A stretch of DNA of 64,000 nt, taken from an uncultured Prevotella sp. (GTDB taxonomy: Bacteria > Bacteroidota > Bacteroidia > Bacteroidales > Bacteroidaceae). The notes under the pieces are model-generated. The model did no database searches. It had not been told where the DNA came from and worked only from the letters and a program-made list of their open reading frames with translations. Positions within the stretch are counted from its first letter, which is position 1, and the number at the start of each line of letters is the position of its first letter. The stretch is from positions 1 through 64,000 of the forward strand of contig CAKQSF010000002.1 in NCBI GenBank assembly GCA_934272845.1. Direction: 5' to 3'. Below are positions 17,556 through 26,610 of the stretch, piece by piece. A program made the translations under genes and the position numbers.

Positions 17556-19667
17556 ATGAAGAAATTATCATTAAATATATTGCTTTTATTAGGTATCTTC
17601 GCTTTTGCTATCCCTTCATTGCAGTCATGTAATGATGATCCGGATGAGTCAAACTTCTATAGTTTTACTGGTCAGATGGCAAGTGAGTACCTTACGGAGA
17701 ATCCACAGTACAGCCAGTTTGCCAGTATCGTAACAAGGGCTGGACTCATGGATCAGTTGTCGGCTTACGGTCATTATACCTGTTTCGTCCCAACCAATGA
17801 TGCTATTAATGCATATCTGGCAAAGGAAGGCAAGACAATGGAGACCCTGACTACGGAAGAGTGTGATACACTTGCACGTACGCATCTTGTAAATGTAATC
17901 TATTCAGTTTCTGAGATGGGTGGTGAGAGCAGTACTAGTGTATTGCCAACTCAGAACCTCATGCACCGTAACTTGCAGGTTACTCATGATACAGACGAGA
18001 ATGGTCGTTCTATTGTTGTCATAAATGGTAACTCTAGAGTCTTCTTTGAACATCAGGATGACTCAGTAGAGAATGGTATCATGCAACCAGTAAGTGCTGT
18101 GATAGAGAATTCAACACTCTCAGTTTCTTCACTTCTTGCTGATAACCCAGAGATATCACTCTTCTATGAGGCACTGAAAGCAACGAAACTGGATGAAGCA
18201 CTTGAGCCATATAAAGACAATGATTATGACCCAAAGAACTACTATGGAATAACAGGTAGTAATGCTTCTAACGGTACTATCCAGTACACCACTGGTGGTA
18301 ACATTAAAGAGGTGGCGTGCTTGCCAGACCAAAAACTCTATGGTTTCACTGCTTTTGTCTTCAAGAATGAGATGATGAAGAGAACATATCATGTGGAGAC
18401 TCTGCAGCAGTTGTATAATTTGGCATGCAGCATCTATGATGAAGTATACCCAGAGGACAAGGACAGTGAGTCACACGCTTTTGATCATCTTTCAGACCCA
18501 AAGAACCCACTGTATCGTTTCATGGCGTATCACCTTCTTGATCGTAACGTACAGGGTTACAACTATCTCACGGTACGTGACGATGTAGGTGTGGACAAGT
18601 CAATAGCAAATACAACAGATTGGTACACCACGATGTTGCCTCATTCTATGATAAAGGTAGAGCGTCTTAACGTAGCAAAATGGATGGGTTACGGAGATGT
18701 GCAGGGCGATCGTTACATCAACCGTTATTATGATGATAACCACTCAGTAAAAGGTGTACATGTACAACCTTCTGTTGATGGTGATTACATCACTGATGGA
18801 AATAACGGTGTATATTTCTACATTGATGATATTCTGAAGTATGATTCTGAGGTACGTGATGTAGTGCAGAATACACGTATTCGTATGGACTTCTCTACAA
18901 TCTTCCCAGAGATAATGTCAAACAACATACGTATGAATGGTGATTACCTGAAGTATGATAACCAAAGTATCTATGATGATACGTATAAGTATGGTAAGAA
19001 CTACTACTTCCCAAAGGGGTATCTGAAGAACGTAGAGTTCAATGATAACAATACTAACGGTCACTTTGTATATCGTCGCCCACGTAGTAACTATTATTCT
19101 ATGCATGGTGATGAGATGATTGCCAACGGTGTGTTCGACCTAACATTCGTTCTACCTCCAGTGCCATTTGAAAGTGACTGGCAGATACGTCTAGGTTTTG
19201 CTCCTATGGATGCGTCGCAGGGTGCTTCACGTGGTATCTTCCAGATATACTTTGATGGTAAGGCACAGGGTATCCCTCTTAATATGGATGAACGTATTAG
19301 TGCAGCCTCTGTATATGGTAATGACGGTTCATTCCCAAAATATCTTGAAATAAGGGATGATGCAGAAAAACGTGCTGCGGACTTCAAGATACTTAAGAAC
19401 AAAGGTTATTACCGTGGTCCTTACTCAATCTATCATGATGCAAACAACAACGTGAATACAGGTGAGCGTTTTGCTGCTCAGCCTTCAACCGTGCGTAAAG
19501 TGCTTTGTACAGTACATATCAAACCTGGTGAAGACCATAAACTTCGTATTCGTAACGTGTCAACGTTCCGTGCTAAGGAGAAAGAGGCAATGCTTGACTA
19601 TTTGGAACTCGTACCAAAGAGTGTTTACGGTGTAACAGATGGTGCAAATGCAGAGGACGACCTCTAA
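17556..19667 (+). CDS. fasciclin (FAS1) domain lipoprotein, second
   Basis: A 703-aa lipoprotein with lipobox PSLQSC (Cys25) followed by acidic NDDPDE, as expected for surface export in Bacteroidota. FAS1 unit one spans about 30-200 (FASIVTRAGLMDQLSAYGHYTCFVPTNDAI). A second, diverged unit spans about 205-380 (YGFTAFVFKNEMM, FMAYHLLDRNV). The last 270 residues, rich in Tyr and Asn, look like a separate beta-rich domain that may contact glycan ('SDWQIRLGFAPMD', 'LEIRDDAEKR'). It sits where SusE/SusF usually lie, so a surface glycan-binding role is inferred. The ligand cannot be read from sequence. Confidence 0.75.
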   Translation: MKKLSLNILLLLGIFAFAIPSLQSCNDDPDESNFYSFTGQMASEYLTENPQYSQFASIVTRAGLMDQLSAYGHYTCFVPTNDAINAYLAKEGKTMETLTTEECDTLARTHLVNVIYSVSEMGGESSTSVLPTQNLMHRNLQVTHDTDENGRSIVVINGNSRVFFEHQDDSVENGIMQPVSAVIENSTLSVSSLLADNPEISLFYEALKATKLDEALEPYKDNDYDPKNYYGITGSNASNGTIQYTTGGNIKEVACLPDQKLYGFTAFVFKNEMMKRTYHVETLQQLYNLACSIYDEVYPEDKDSESHAFDHLSDPKNPLYRFMAYHLLDRNVQGYNYLTVRDDVGVDKSIANTTDWYTTMLPHSMIKVERLNVAKWMGYGDVQGDRYINRYYDDNHSVKGVHVQPSVDGDYITDGNNGVYFYIDDILKYDSEVRDVVQNTRIRMDFSTIFPEIMSNNIRMNGDYLKYDNQSIYDDTYKYGKNYYFPKGYLKNVEFNDNNTNGHFVYRRPRSNYYSMHGDEMIANGVFDLTFVLPPVPFESDWQIRLGFAPMDASQGASRGIFQIYFDGKAQGIPLNMDERISAASVYGNDGSFPKYLEIRDDAEKRAADFKILKNKGYYRGPYSIYHDANNNVNTGERFAAQPSTVRKVLCTVHIKPGEDHKLRIRNVSTFRAKEKEAMLDYLELVPKSVYGVTDGANAEDDL

Positions 19668-19718
19668 AATATTATAAACGTTGTACAACAAAAGTATAAC
19701 CTTTTTAAGAATATCAAT

Positions 19719-21515
19719 ATGAAATTGAAAAATATAAAAATAGCGGCAGCATTGATGCTCCTTGGTGCGGCAACAGCGTGTACCGATACTTGGGACGATC
19801 ACTATGCAGAGAAAGTCTATGGAGAAGGCTCGCTGATGGAGGCTATCAGTAATGACCCGAACCTTAGTAATTTCAAGGCAGTATTGCAGGCAACTGGATA
19901 TGATGCCGCCCTTGGTGGTAGCCAGGTGTTTACTGTATTCGCACCAACGAATGATAAGTTCACCGAGGCTGACAGAGATGCTGTCATTGCGCAGTACAAC
20001 CAGTATAAAGCGCAGGGCATAAAGGATGCTAAAAACCTTGCGATAAAAGAGTTTATACAGAACCATATTGCTCTTTATAACTACTCACTATCAAAGGCTG
20101 CACAAGATACCGCAATAACAATGATGAACGGTAAGCGCGTAAGTCTTAATGCTTCTGCATTTGAAGGGCAGAGTTTCGTGAGGTCAAATGTACAGACAGG
20201 CAATGGTGTGCTTTTCACCATTGCCGGTCAGGCAAAATATAATCCAAATATCTTTGAGTATCTAGAAAAGGACGCTGACCTTGACAGTGTAAAGAACTTT
20301 ATCTATAAGTATAATGAAGATAAGTTCATGGCAGCGTTGAGTGTACCAGGTGAGATTATTGATGGTAAGATACAGTATCTTGACTCAGTAACAGTAACCA
20401 AGAACGACCTCCTCTCAAGGTTCAGTAATGGTCTGTATGCAGAAATCAATGATGAGGATAGTACATACATGTTCCTTGCGCCAACCAATGAGGAGTGGGA
20501 CAAACAGTTGCAGAAAAATAAGCAAATGTTTGTTTACGACAGGCAGGTAGCCGAGAAGGATTCCTTTGAATATATGTTCCCACGTTTGCAGATTATCCGT
20601 GGTTCTTTCTTCAGTGCAAATGAGAATCGTAATCTCATGAAGCAAGAAGCCTCAATGGACTCCGTTAATGCGACAACAGCCTATTCTTATAAGTACCGCC
20701 AGATGCTTTATGGTTCATATGACAAGCGTATCAATACCTTTATGAAGCCATTCTCTGCCAACGGTATATTCGCTGGAACACAGGATGTAACACTTAGTAA
20801 CGGTATGATAAAGAAGTCTGATAATTGGCCAATCAAGCGTAGTCAAACATTCCTGTACGATATCGTCATGGAGTGTGAAAACAGTAGCACGATTGACAGT
20901 CTTAATACAGTAACTTCTTCTCGTCCAAATGGTAATACCGTAGCAAAGTATATTACTGTAGAATCAGGCAATAAGTTCTATAAAAAAGTATCAGGCCATG
21001 GATATTTGGAGTTGTCAACAACTGGTAATGCCAATTTCACTCAAGCGTTGTTTAATATAAACAATGTGTTGTCTAATGTTCCGTATGATGTTTATGTAGT
21101 TGTAGCACCAGCGGAAGCAGGCGATACCCTCGCGTCAGAAAACGAGCGCAAGCCTTCAAAGTTCGAGGTATCATTACAATGTCATGGACTTGATGGTAAT
21201 GGATACTACATGAAAAATAATGGTACATTTACGACAGAATATGCTGTTGCAAATTATAGTGGAAATCCAGCGGACGTTGATCAATTAGAGGAGAACTGTT
21301 ATGTTATAGATCTTCAGGCGAAGGATGGAGTGAGTGTAGACTCAATTTATGTAGGTCGTTTCACGTTCCCTACATGTTCATACGATGTTCCTGATGCTCA
21401 GGTTCAGATGCTTATTGATGGCACAACAACCAATACTGAGGCTAATAGAAGGCATACACATACGAAAACGCTCCGTTTGGACTGCATAGTCTTCAAACCA
21501 GTAGAGCAGGAATAA
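19719..21515 (+). CDS. fasciclin (FAS1) domain lipoprotein, third
   Basis: A 598-aa lipoprotein; Cys21 follows LLGAATA. A clear FAS1 unit lies at about 30-180: 'LSNFKAVLQATGYDAALGGSQVFTVFAPTNDKF' and, after it, 'AIKEFIQNHIALYNYS'. A weaker second unit is near 185-350, with 'DSTYMFLAPTNEEWD' around residue 250. The C-terminal third is beta-rich, as in the previous gene. The two adjacent FAS1 genes are paralogous in layout but not near-identical, so any duplication is old. The gap to the second SusC is 32 bp. Confidence 0.75.
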   Translation: MKLKNIKIAAALMLLGAATACTDTWDDHYAEKVYGEGSLMEAISNDPNLSNFKAVLQATGYDAALGGSQVFTVFAPTNDKFTEADRDAVIAQYNQYKAQGIKDAKNLAIKEFIQNHIALYNYSLSKAAQDTAITMMNGKRVSLNASAFEGQSFVRSNVQTGNGVLFTIAGQAKYNPNIFEYLEKDADLDSVKNFIYKYNEDKFMAALSVPGEIIDGKIQYLDSVTVTKNDLLSRFSNGLYAEINDEDSTYMFLAPTNEEWDKQLQKNKQMFVYDRQVAEKDSFEYMFPRLQIIRGSFFSANENRNLMKQEASMDSVNATTAYSYKYRQMLYGSYDKRINTFMKPFSANGIFAGTQDVTLSNGMIKKSDNWPIKRSQTFLYDIVMECENSSTIDSLNTVTSSRPNGNTVAKYITVESGNKFYKKVSGHGYLELSTTGNANFTQALFNINNVLSNVPYDVYVVVAPAEAGDTLASENERKPSKFEVSLQCHGLDGNGYYMKNNGTFTTEYAVANYSGNPADVDQLEENCYVIDLQAKDGVSVDSIYVGRFTFPTCSYDVPDAQVQMLIDGTTTNTEANRRHTHTKTLRLDCIVFKPVEQE

Positions 21516-21547
21516 CCTTATACTAACCAATTAATAAAAAATACTAT

Positions 21548-24500
21548 ATGAAACGACATATATTAACAGGAATGGCATTGCTTATGGCTTTTCCGCTCTA
21601 TGTTTCCGCACAGGAAGAGTTGGATGAGGAGCAGGTAGCCACCCCACGTAAGGTTGTCAAGGCACAGGGAAAGAAATACAAGACCCGTACAGTAAAAGGT
21701 TATGTGCTTGATGCAGCGACAGGTGCTCCTGTAAGCGGTGCTATTGTAAAGGCAGCAGGTGTGCAGGGATACAGTGCGTTGACAAATGACCAAGGCCAGT
21801 ACACACTGAATGTGCCTGTATTCACATCTTCCGTGTATATTACCTATCCAGATTATAACGCAGTATCACTAGGCCTGGCTAAAGGTGATGATCAAAAGAC
21901 AGTGAAACTTTACAGCACAGTCTTCGCTGCTGATTATTTCGAGAATGTAAATGTTACGGTAGACAAGTCTGCTAATGATTTCCATTACAGTAGCGCACCA
22001 AACATTAAGGAAGAAGTACAGAAGCAGTTGGGAGCATACGCCTATACAACATCACGCAGCGGTATGCCAGGTGTCGGTGCAGTGACATTTATACAGGGTC
22101 TTAACTCTATTAATGTTAATGCACAGCCATTGGTAGTTATTGATGGCGTTGTTGTAGACCAGCAATACGACAATCAACTGTTGCATGACGGTTTCTATAA
22201 TGACATTCTTACCTCTATCAATACTGCAGATATAGCAGACGTAAAGATACTTCGTAATGGTACAGCCCTCTACGGTGCACGCGGTGCAAATGGTGTGATA
22301 GAGATTACAACACGTCGCTCACACAGCATGGCAACACGTATCACTGCAAGTGTTTCTGCAGGTGTAACGTTTGAACCAAAATATTACAGCATGATGAATG
22401 CTGAGCAGTATCGTGGCTACGCTTCTGAACTGTTGAAAGGTACGGGAACAGACATTACGTCGTTCAAGTTCCTTAACACCGATCCTACGTATTATTACTA
22501 CAATCAGTATCATAACAATACCGATTGGAAAGACTATGTTTACCGTACTGCAATGACCCAGAATTACGGTATCAATGTAGAAGGTGGTGATGAAGTAGCG
22601 AAGTACAACCTCTCCGTAGGTTATATTTCAAACCAAAGCACGTTGAAGTATAACGACATGGATCGCCTTAACGTGCGTTTCAATACCGATATCTCCCTGA
22701 CACAGAAGTTCGATGTACGTTTTGACGCATCATTCAGCAACCAGACACGTAACATTCGTAATGATGGCGCACCAGCAGGTTACGATGAAGGTACACCAAC
22801 CGCCCCTTCATTCCTCGCATACGTTAAGTCACCATTCCTCAGTCCATACTCTTATGGTAATGGCAAACTCAGTGACACTACGTTCGATGTAGCAGACGAA
22901 TCATACCTTGACGAGGCTCTTGCTAACAAAAGTGGTTATAACTACCAACTCGGTAACCCAGCAGCCATCAATGAATATGCAGATGCAGACAATAAGAACC
23001 GCTTTGAAAACTCATTGCTTAATATCTCTGTAACGCCACAGTACTCATTCAGAGATAACCTCGTGCTCAGCGAACACTTTAGTTACAACTTGGTAAACAC
23101 CAATGAGAAGTATTATCTTCCGATAAATGGTTTGCCATCTTACTATGTAGCGAGCGTTTCTGATATTCGTAATAATGAGGTACGTTCACTTGCATCAAAG
23201 CAGAACTCCGTTCAGAGTGACACTCGCCTTAGTTGGAACAATCGTTACAATGCCCATGACGTGTCAGTCTTTGGTGGTGCACGTTTGAACTTCGAGTCAT
23301 TCACTCATAGTTCACAGTTGGGTTATGACACAGGTAGTGATAAAACACCATTCATGAGTTCATCACTCAAGAATGCACAGGGTACAGGTTATGAGCGTTC
23401 ATGGCGCACACTCGACTGGTACGTACAGGGTAACTATAACTACCTTGGTCGCTACTATGCACAGTTGAACCTCACCGCAACAGGATCATCACGTTTTGGT
23501 AAAGAAGCCGATGGCGGACTGAAAGCATTCGGCACACGTTGGGGAATCTTCCCATCCGTACAGTTAGGTTGGGTAGTAACCAATGAACCTTGGATGACAT
23601 CAGTACCAGGACTTGACTACCTTAAGTTGACCGCAGGTTATGACGTTAGTGGTAATGACAACATTGACATCAATGCTGCGCAGAGTTACTTTGCCGCATC
23701 ACTTTATCTTAACACCATCTCAGGCCTTTCATTCACAGGAATAGGTAATACAAAGATAAAGTGGGAGACAACAAAGCGTTTCAATGCTGGTCTTGAGGCA
23801 CGTTTTATTGATAACCGTCTCTCTCTCGGCGTAAACTTCTTCCATAGCACCACGTCAGACCTTCTCTCTTTGCAGAACCTTGGTTTCCTCTCAGGCCTTC
23901 AGACAAACTGGGCTAACTCAGGTAAGATGACCAATACAGGTATGGACTTGACACTTGCAGGTAAGATTATCGCAGGCAAGGACCTTACTTGGTCAATGGG
24001 AGTAAGCATGGGTACATATAAGAACAAGGTGACAGAATTGCCAAACGATAATGAGGCGATTGTCGCAAAGTATTACGGTGCAAATATCCTGACAAAGACT
24101 GGAAGTCCTGCAAATCTCTTCCTTGGTTACAAAACAAACGGTGTGTACTCAACTACAGAGCAGGCAGATGCTGCAGGACTCTATGTACTTGATGATAATG
24201 GTGTAACTCATAACCAATTTGGCGCAGGTGACGTCATCTTCCAGGACGTAGACGGTAACAAGGAAATCAACGATAAGGATATGGTAGTAATAGGCGATCC
24301 AAATCCTGACATCTACGGCAATATCTTTACGTCAGTAGGTTACAAGCGTTTCCGTCTTGATGTAAATTTCAACTACTGTGTAGGTAATGACGTTTACAAC
24401 TATATGCGTCAGCAATTGGAGAGTGGCAGTCGCTTCATGAATCAGACTACTGCTATGACCCAGCGTTGGATGGCAGAGGGACAAGTAACCAGCATGCCAA

Positions 24501-24793
24501 AGGCATCATTCGATGACCCTATGGGTAATTCACGTTTCAGTGACCGTTGGATAGAAGACGGTTCATATTTGAAACTTAAGAGCGTAACCCTCAGTTACAA
24601 GTTGCCAATGAACTCTACATTCCTTCAGGGTCTTGAGTTCTGGGTACAAGGCAACAATCTCTTCACAGTTACCCAATATCTCGGTACCGACCCAGAGTTC
24701 TCAAGTACATCGACAGTTATTGGTCAAGGCATAGACCTCGGTCGTCTTGGTCAAAGCCGCAGTGTTATAGCCGGTGTAAAGATTAACCTCTAA
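21548..24793 (+). CDS. SusC/RagA-type TonB-dependent outer-membrane transporter (second)
   Basis: A 1081-aa SusC-like transporter: signal peptide (ending VSA-Q), basic linker 'GKKYKTRTVKGYV', carboxypeptidase-regulatory-like domain (VLDAATGAPVSGAIVKAAG, about 52-130), plug with 'VVIDGVV' and GARGANGVIEITTRRS (about 160-260), and barrel ending 'GVKINL'. It is clearly different from the SusC at 12312, so the operon holds two distinct import systems. It is followed by its SusD after 22 bp. A second SusC/D pair may import a different fragment of the same polymer. Confidence 0.93.
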   Translation: MKRHILTGMALLMAFPLYVSAQEELDEEQVATPRKVVKAQGKKYKTRTVKGYVLDAATGAPVSGAIVKAAGVQGYSALTNDQGQYTLNVPVFTSSVYITYPDYNAVSLGLAKGDDQKTVKLYSTVFAADYFENVNVTVDKSANDFHYSSAPNIKEEVQKQLGAYAYTTSRSGMPGVGAVTFIQGLNSINVNAQPLVVIDGVVVDQQYDNQLLHDGFYNDILTSINTADIADVKILRNGTALYGARGANGVIEITTRRSHSMATRITASVSAGVTFEPKYYSMMNAEQYRGYASELLKGTGTDITSFKFLNTDPTYYYYNQYHNNTDWKDYVYRTAMTQNYGINVEGGDEVAKYNLSVGYISNQSTLKYNDMDRLNVRFNTDISLTQKFDVRFDASFSNQTRNIRNDGAPAGYDEGTPTAPSFLAYVKSPFLSPYSYGNGKLSDTTFDVADESYLDEALANKSGYNYQLGNPAAINEYADADNKNRFENSLLNISVTPQYSFRDNLVLSEHFSYNLVNTNEKYYLPINGLPSYYVASVSDIRNNEVRSLASKQNSVQSDTRLSWNNRYNAHDVSVFGGARLNFESFTHSSQLGYDTGSDKTPFMSSSLKNAQGTGYERSWRTLDWYVQGNYNYLGRYYAQLNLTATGSSRFGKEADGGLKAFGTRWGIFPSVQLGWVVTNEPWMTSVPGLDYLKLTAGYDVSGNDNIDINAAQSYFAASLYLNTISGLSFTGIGNTKIKWETTKRFNAGLEARFIDNRLSLGVNFFHSTTSDLLSLQNLGFLSGLQTNWANSGKMTNTGMDLTLAGKIIAGKDLTWSMGVSMGTYKNKVTELPNDNEAIVAKYYGANILTKTGSPANLFLGYKTNGVYSTTEQADAAGLYVLDDNGVTHNQFGAGDVIFQDVDGNKEINDKDMVVIGDPNPDIYGNIFTSVGYKRFRLDVNFNYCVGNDVYNYMRQQLESGSRFMNQTTAMTQRWMAEGQVTSMPKASFDDPMGNSRFSDRWIEDGSYLKLKSVTLSYKLPMNSTFLQGLEFWVQGNNLFTVTQYLGTDPEFSSTSTVIGQGIDLGRLGQSRSVIAGVKINL

Positions 24794-24815
24794 ACGACAA
24801 AACAACTATAATAAT

Positions 24816-26594
24816 ATGAAACGTATATATATAATAGCAGTAGCGATATGCACGATGATGTCATTCGTCTCATGCTCCGATTTCTTCAATGAGGACAATG
24901 AGTATATCATCAACGCGGACCAAGACCACCTTAACAACGCTACAGATACAATATACTCCGTTGTCGGCATATTGAACAAGTTGCAGGCCATTGCTGATCG
25001 TACCGTTCTGTTAGGAGAGGCACGCGGTGATTTAGTTGATGTCACCGATGCCACTTCCAGTGATTTGCGTGATGTAGCAAGTTTCAATATAGGCGATGGC
25101 AACCAGTATAATGTTCCGAGAGATTACTATGCCATCATCAACAACTGTAACTACTTTATTGCCAAAGTAGATACAGCGATGAAAAACAACCGTAACGAGA
25201 ACGTCTTCAAGAAGGAATACGCAGCGGTAAAAGCCATCCGTGCATGGACATACCTTCAGTTGGTTATCAATTATGGCAAGGTACCATTTGTTACCACACC
25301 AATTCTTACGAAGGAGCAAGCGGAACTAACATATCCTACAAAGGATATTCAGGGCATCTGTGATTACTTCCTTAACGAGGATGGTCTGCAGGCTATGGTA
25401 GATCAAGAATACCCTAACTATGGTGATATCAAGAGCATTGCTTCACCTTTGTTCTTTATACCGATGCGCTTAATCCTTGGTGATTTAAGTCTTTGGGGAG
25501 GACGTTATCTTGATGCTGCAAAGTATTACTATGGCTACATAGACAAGCGTAACGGCAATAATAGTTCATATCCATTAGGAACAAGCGGTGCATTTTGGCA
25601 TGACGCTAATTGGTCATTCCCAGGTAATTATAATCAATTTGTGGAGGAAAATATGCCTAATGCAGAAATTATAACCATAATCCCTATGGACTCAATCCCT
25701 TCAGAGGGCTATTATAGTCAGTTGCGTAATGTGTTTAATACCAACAGTGACAATGACTACAAGGCAAGCCTTGTAGCGTCTAAATCTCTGAAAGACCTTT
25801 CTGCTGAGCAGACATATACCTATTTTGATAATGAAAATGGTAAATATCTGTTGGCTCCAAAGAGTATGAGTCCAAGCATAAGTAGAGGTGACCTTCGTCT
25901 CAACAACTTCTGTAGAGTTAATGAAAACGCAGTGGATGCAGATGGTAATACATATACAAGTCAGAATATAACGAAGTACAATACGCGTAATATGCGCGTT
26001 TACCGTCGTTCACTCGTTTACCTTCGTCTTGCAGAAGCACTCAACTGCGCAGGATATCCACGTTACGCATACCATATTCTGCGTACAGGTGTGAACAAGG
26101 AGATAGTTTCAGACAGTATCGGTCACTATCTTCCACAGGCAGACTCACTAATGCTCGCTACAGAGTTCCCATTCCCTGCAGCACGTTACGTAATCTATAA
26201 GGCAGATAACCCATATTCAAATGCCAATACCTTCGGTATCCATTCACATGGTAGTGGTTATTATGACTGGAGTGGTGATACAAAGATAGACCGCATGCCT
26301 TTCAATACTGCGTATGCAAGTGCAGATGGCAAGGATACCCAAGACCAAATAAAGTGGCAGCAGGCACAGGTAGAGAAGATGATCATTGACGAAGAAGGAC
26401 TAGAATTAGCCTTTGAAGGATACCGTTTCTATGACCTAATGCGTGTAGCGTTAAGAAACAATGACCCATCACTTCTCGCAGACAAGGTAGCCTCACGCAG
26501 CGGTGTCGTTGATATGTCATTAAAGGCAAAACTTGAAGACACCAATAACTGGTTCATGAAGTGGAACGGTCGTATAGGAACATTCTTAAAGTAA
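24816..26594 (+). CDS. SusD/RagB-type outer-membrane lipoprotein (second)
   Basis: A 592-aa lipoprotein with Cys20 in 'MMSFVSC', followed by 'SDFFNEDNEYIINAD'. SusD-type helices are visible ('AAVKAIRAWTYLQLVINYGKVPFVT' region near residue 130) and the C-terminal 'DEEGLELAFEGYRFYDLMR' signature is intact. It pairs with the SusC just upstream and precedes the glycosidase at 26611 by 16 bp. Confidence 0.92.
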   Translation: MKRIYIIAVAICTMMSFVSCSDFFNEDNEYIINADQDHLNNATDTIYSVVGILNKLQAIADRTVLLGEARGDLVDVTDATSSDLRDVASFNIGDGNQYNVPRDYYAIINNCNYFIAKVDTAMKNNRNENVFKKEYAAVKAIRAWTYLQLVINYGKVPFVTTPILTKEQAELTYPTKDIQGICDYFLNEDGLQAMVDQEYPNYGDIKSIASPLFFIPMRLILGDLSLWGGRYLDAAKYYYGYIDKRNGNNSSYPLGTSGAFWHDANWSFPGNYNQFVEENMPNAEIITIIPMDSIPSEGYYSQLRNVFNTNSDNDYKASLVASKSLKDLSAEQTYTYFDNENGKYLLAPKSMSPSISRGDLRLNNFCRVNENAVDADGNTYTSQNITKYNTRNMRVYRRSLVYLRLAEALNCAGYPRYAYHILRTGVNKEIVSDSIGHYLPQADSLMLATEFPFPAARYVIYKADNPYSNANTFGIHSHGSGYYDWSGDTKIDRMPFNTAYASADGKDTQDQIKWQQAQVEKMIIDEEGLELAFEGYRFYDLMRVALRNNDPSLLADKVASRSGVVDMSLKAKLEDTNNWFMKWNGRIGTFLK

Positions 26595-26610
26595 TAGTGT
26601 ATAGAAAAAG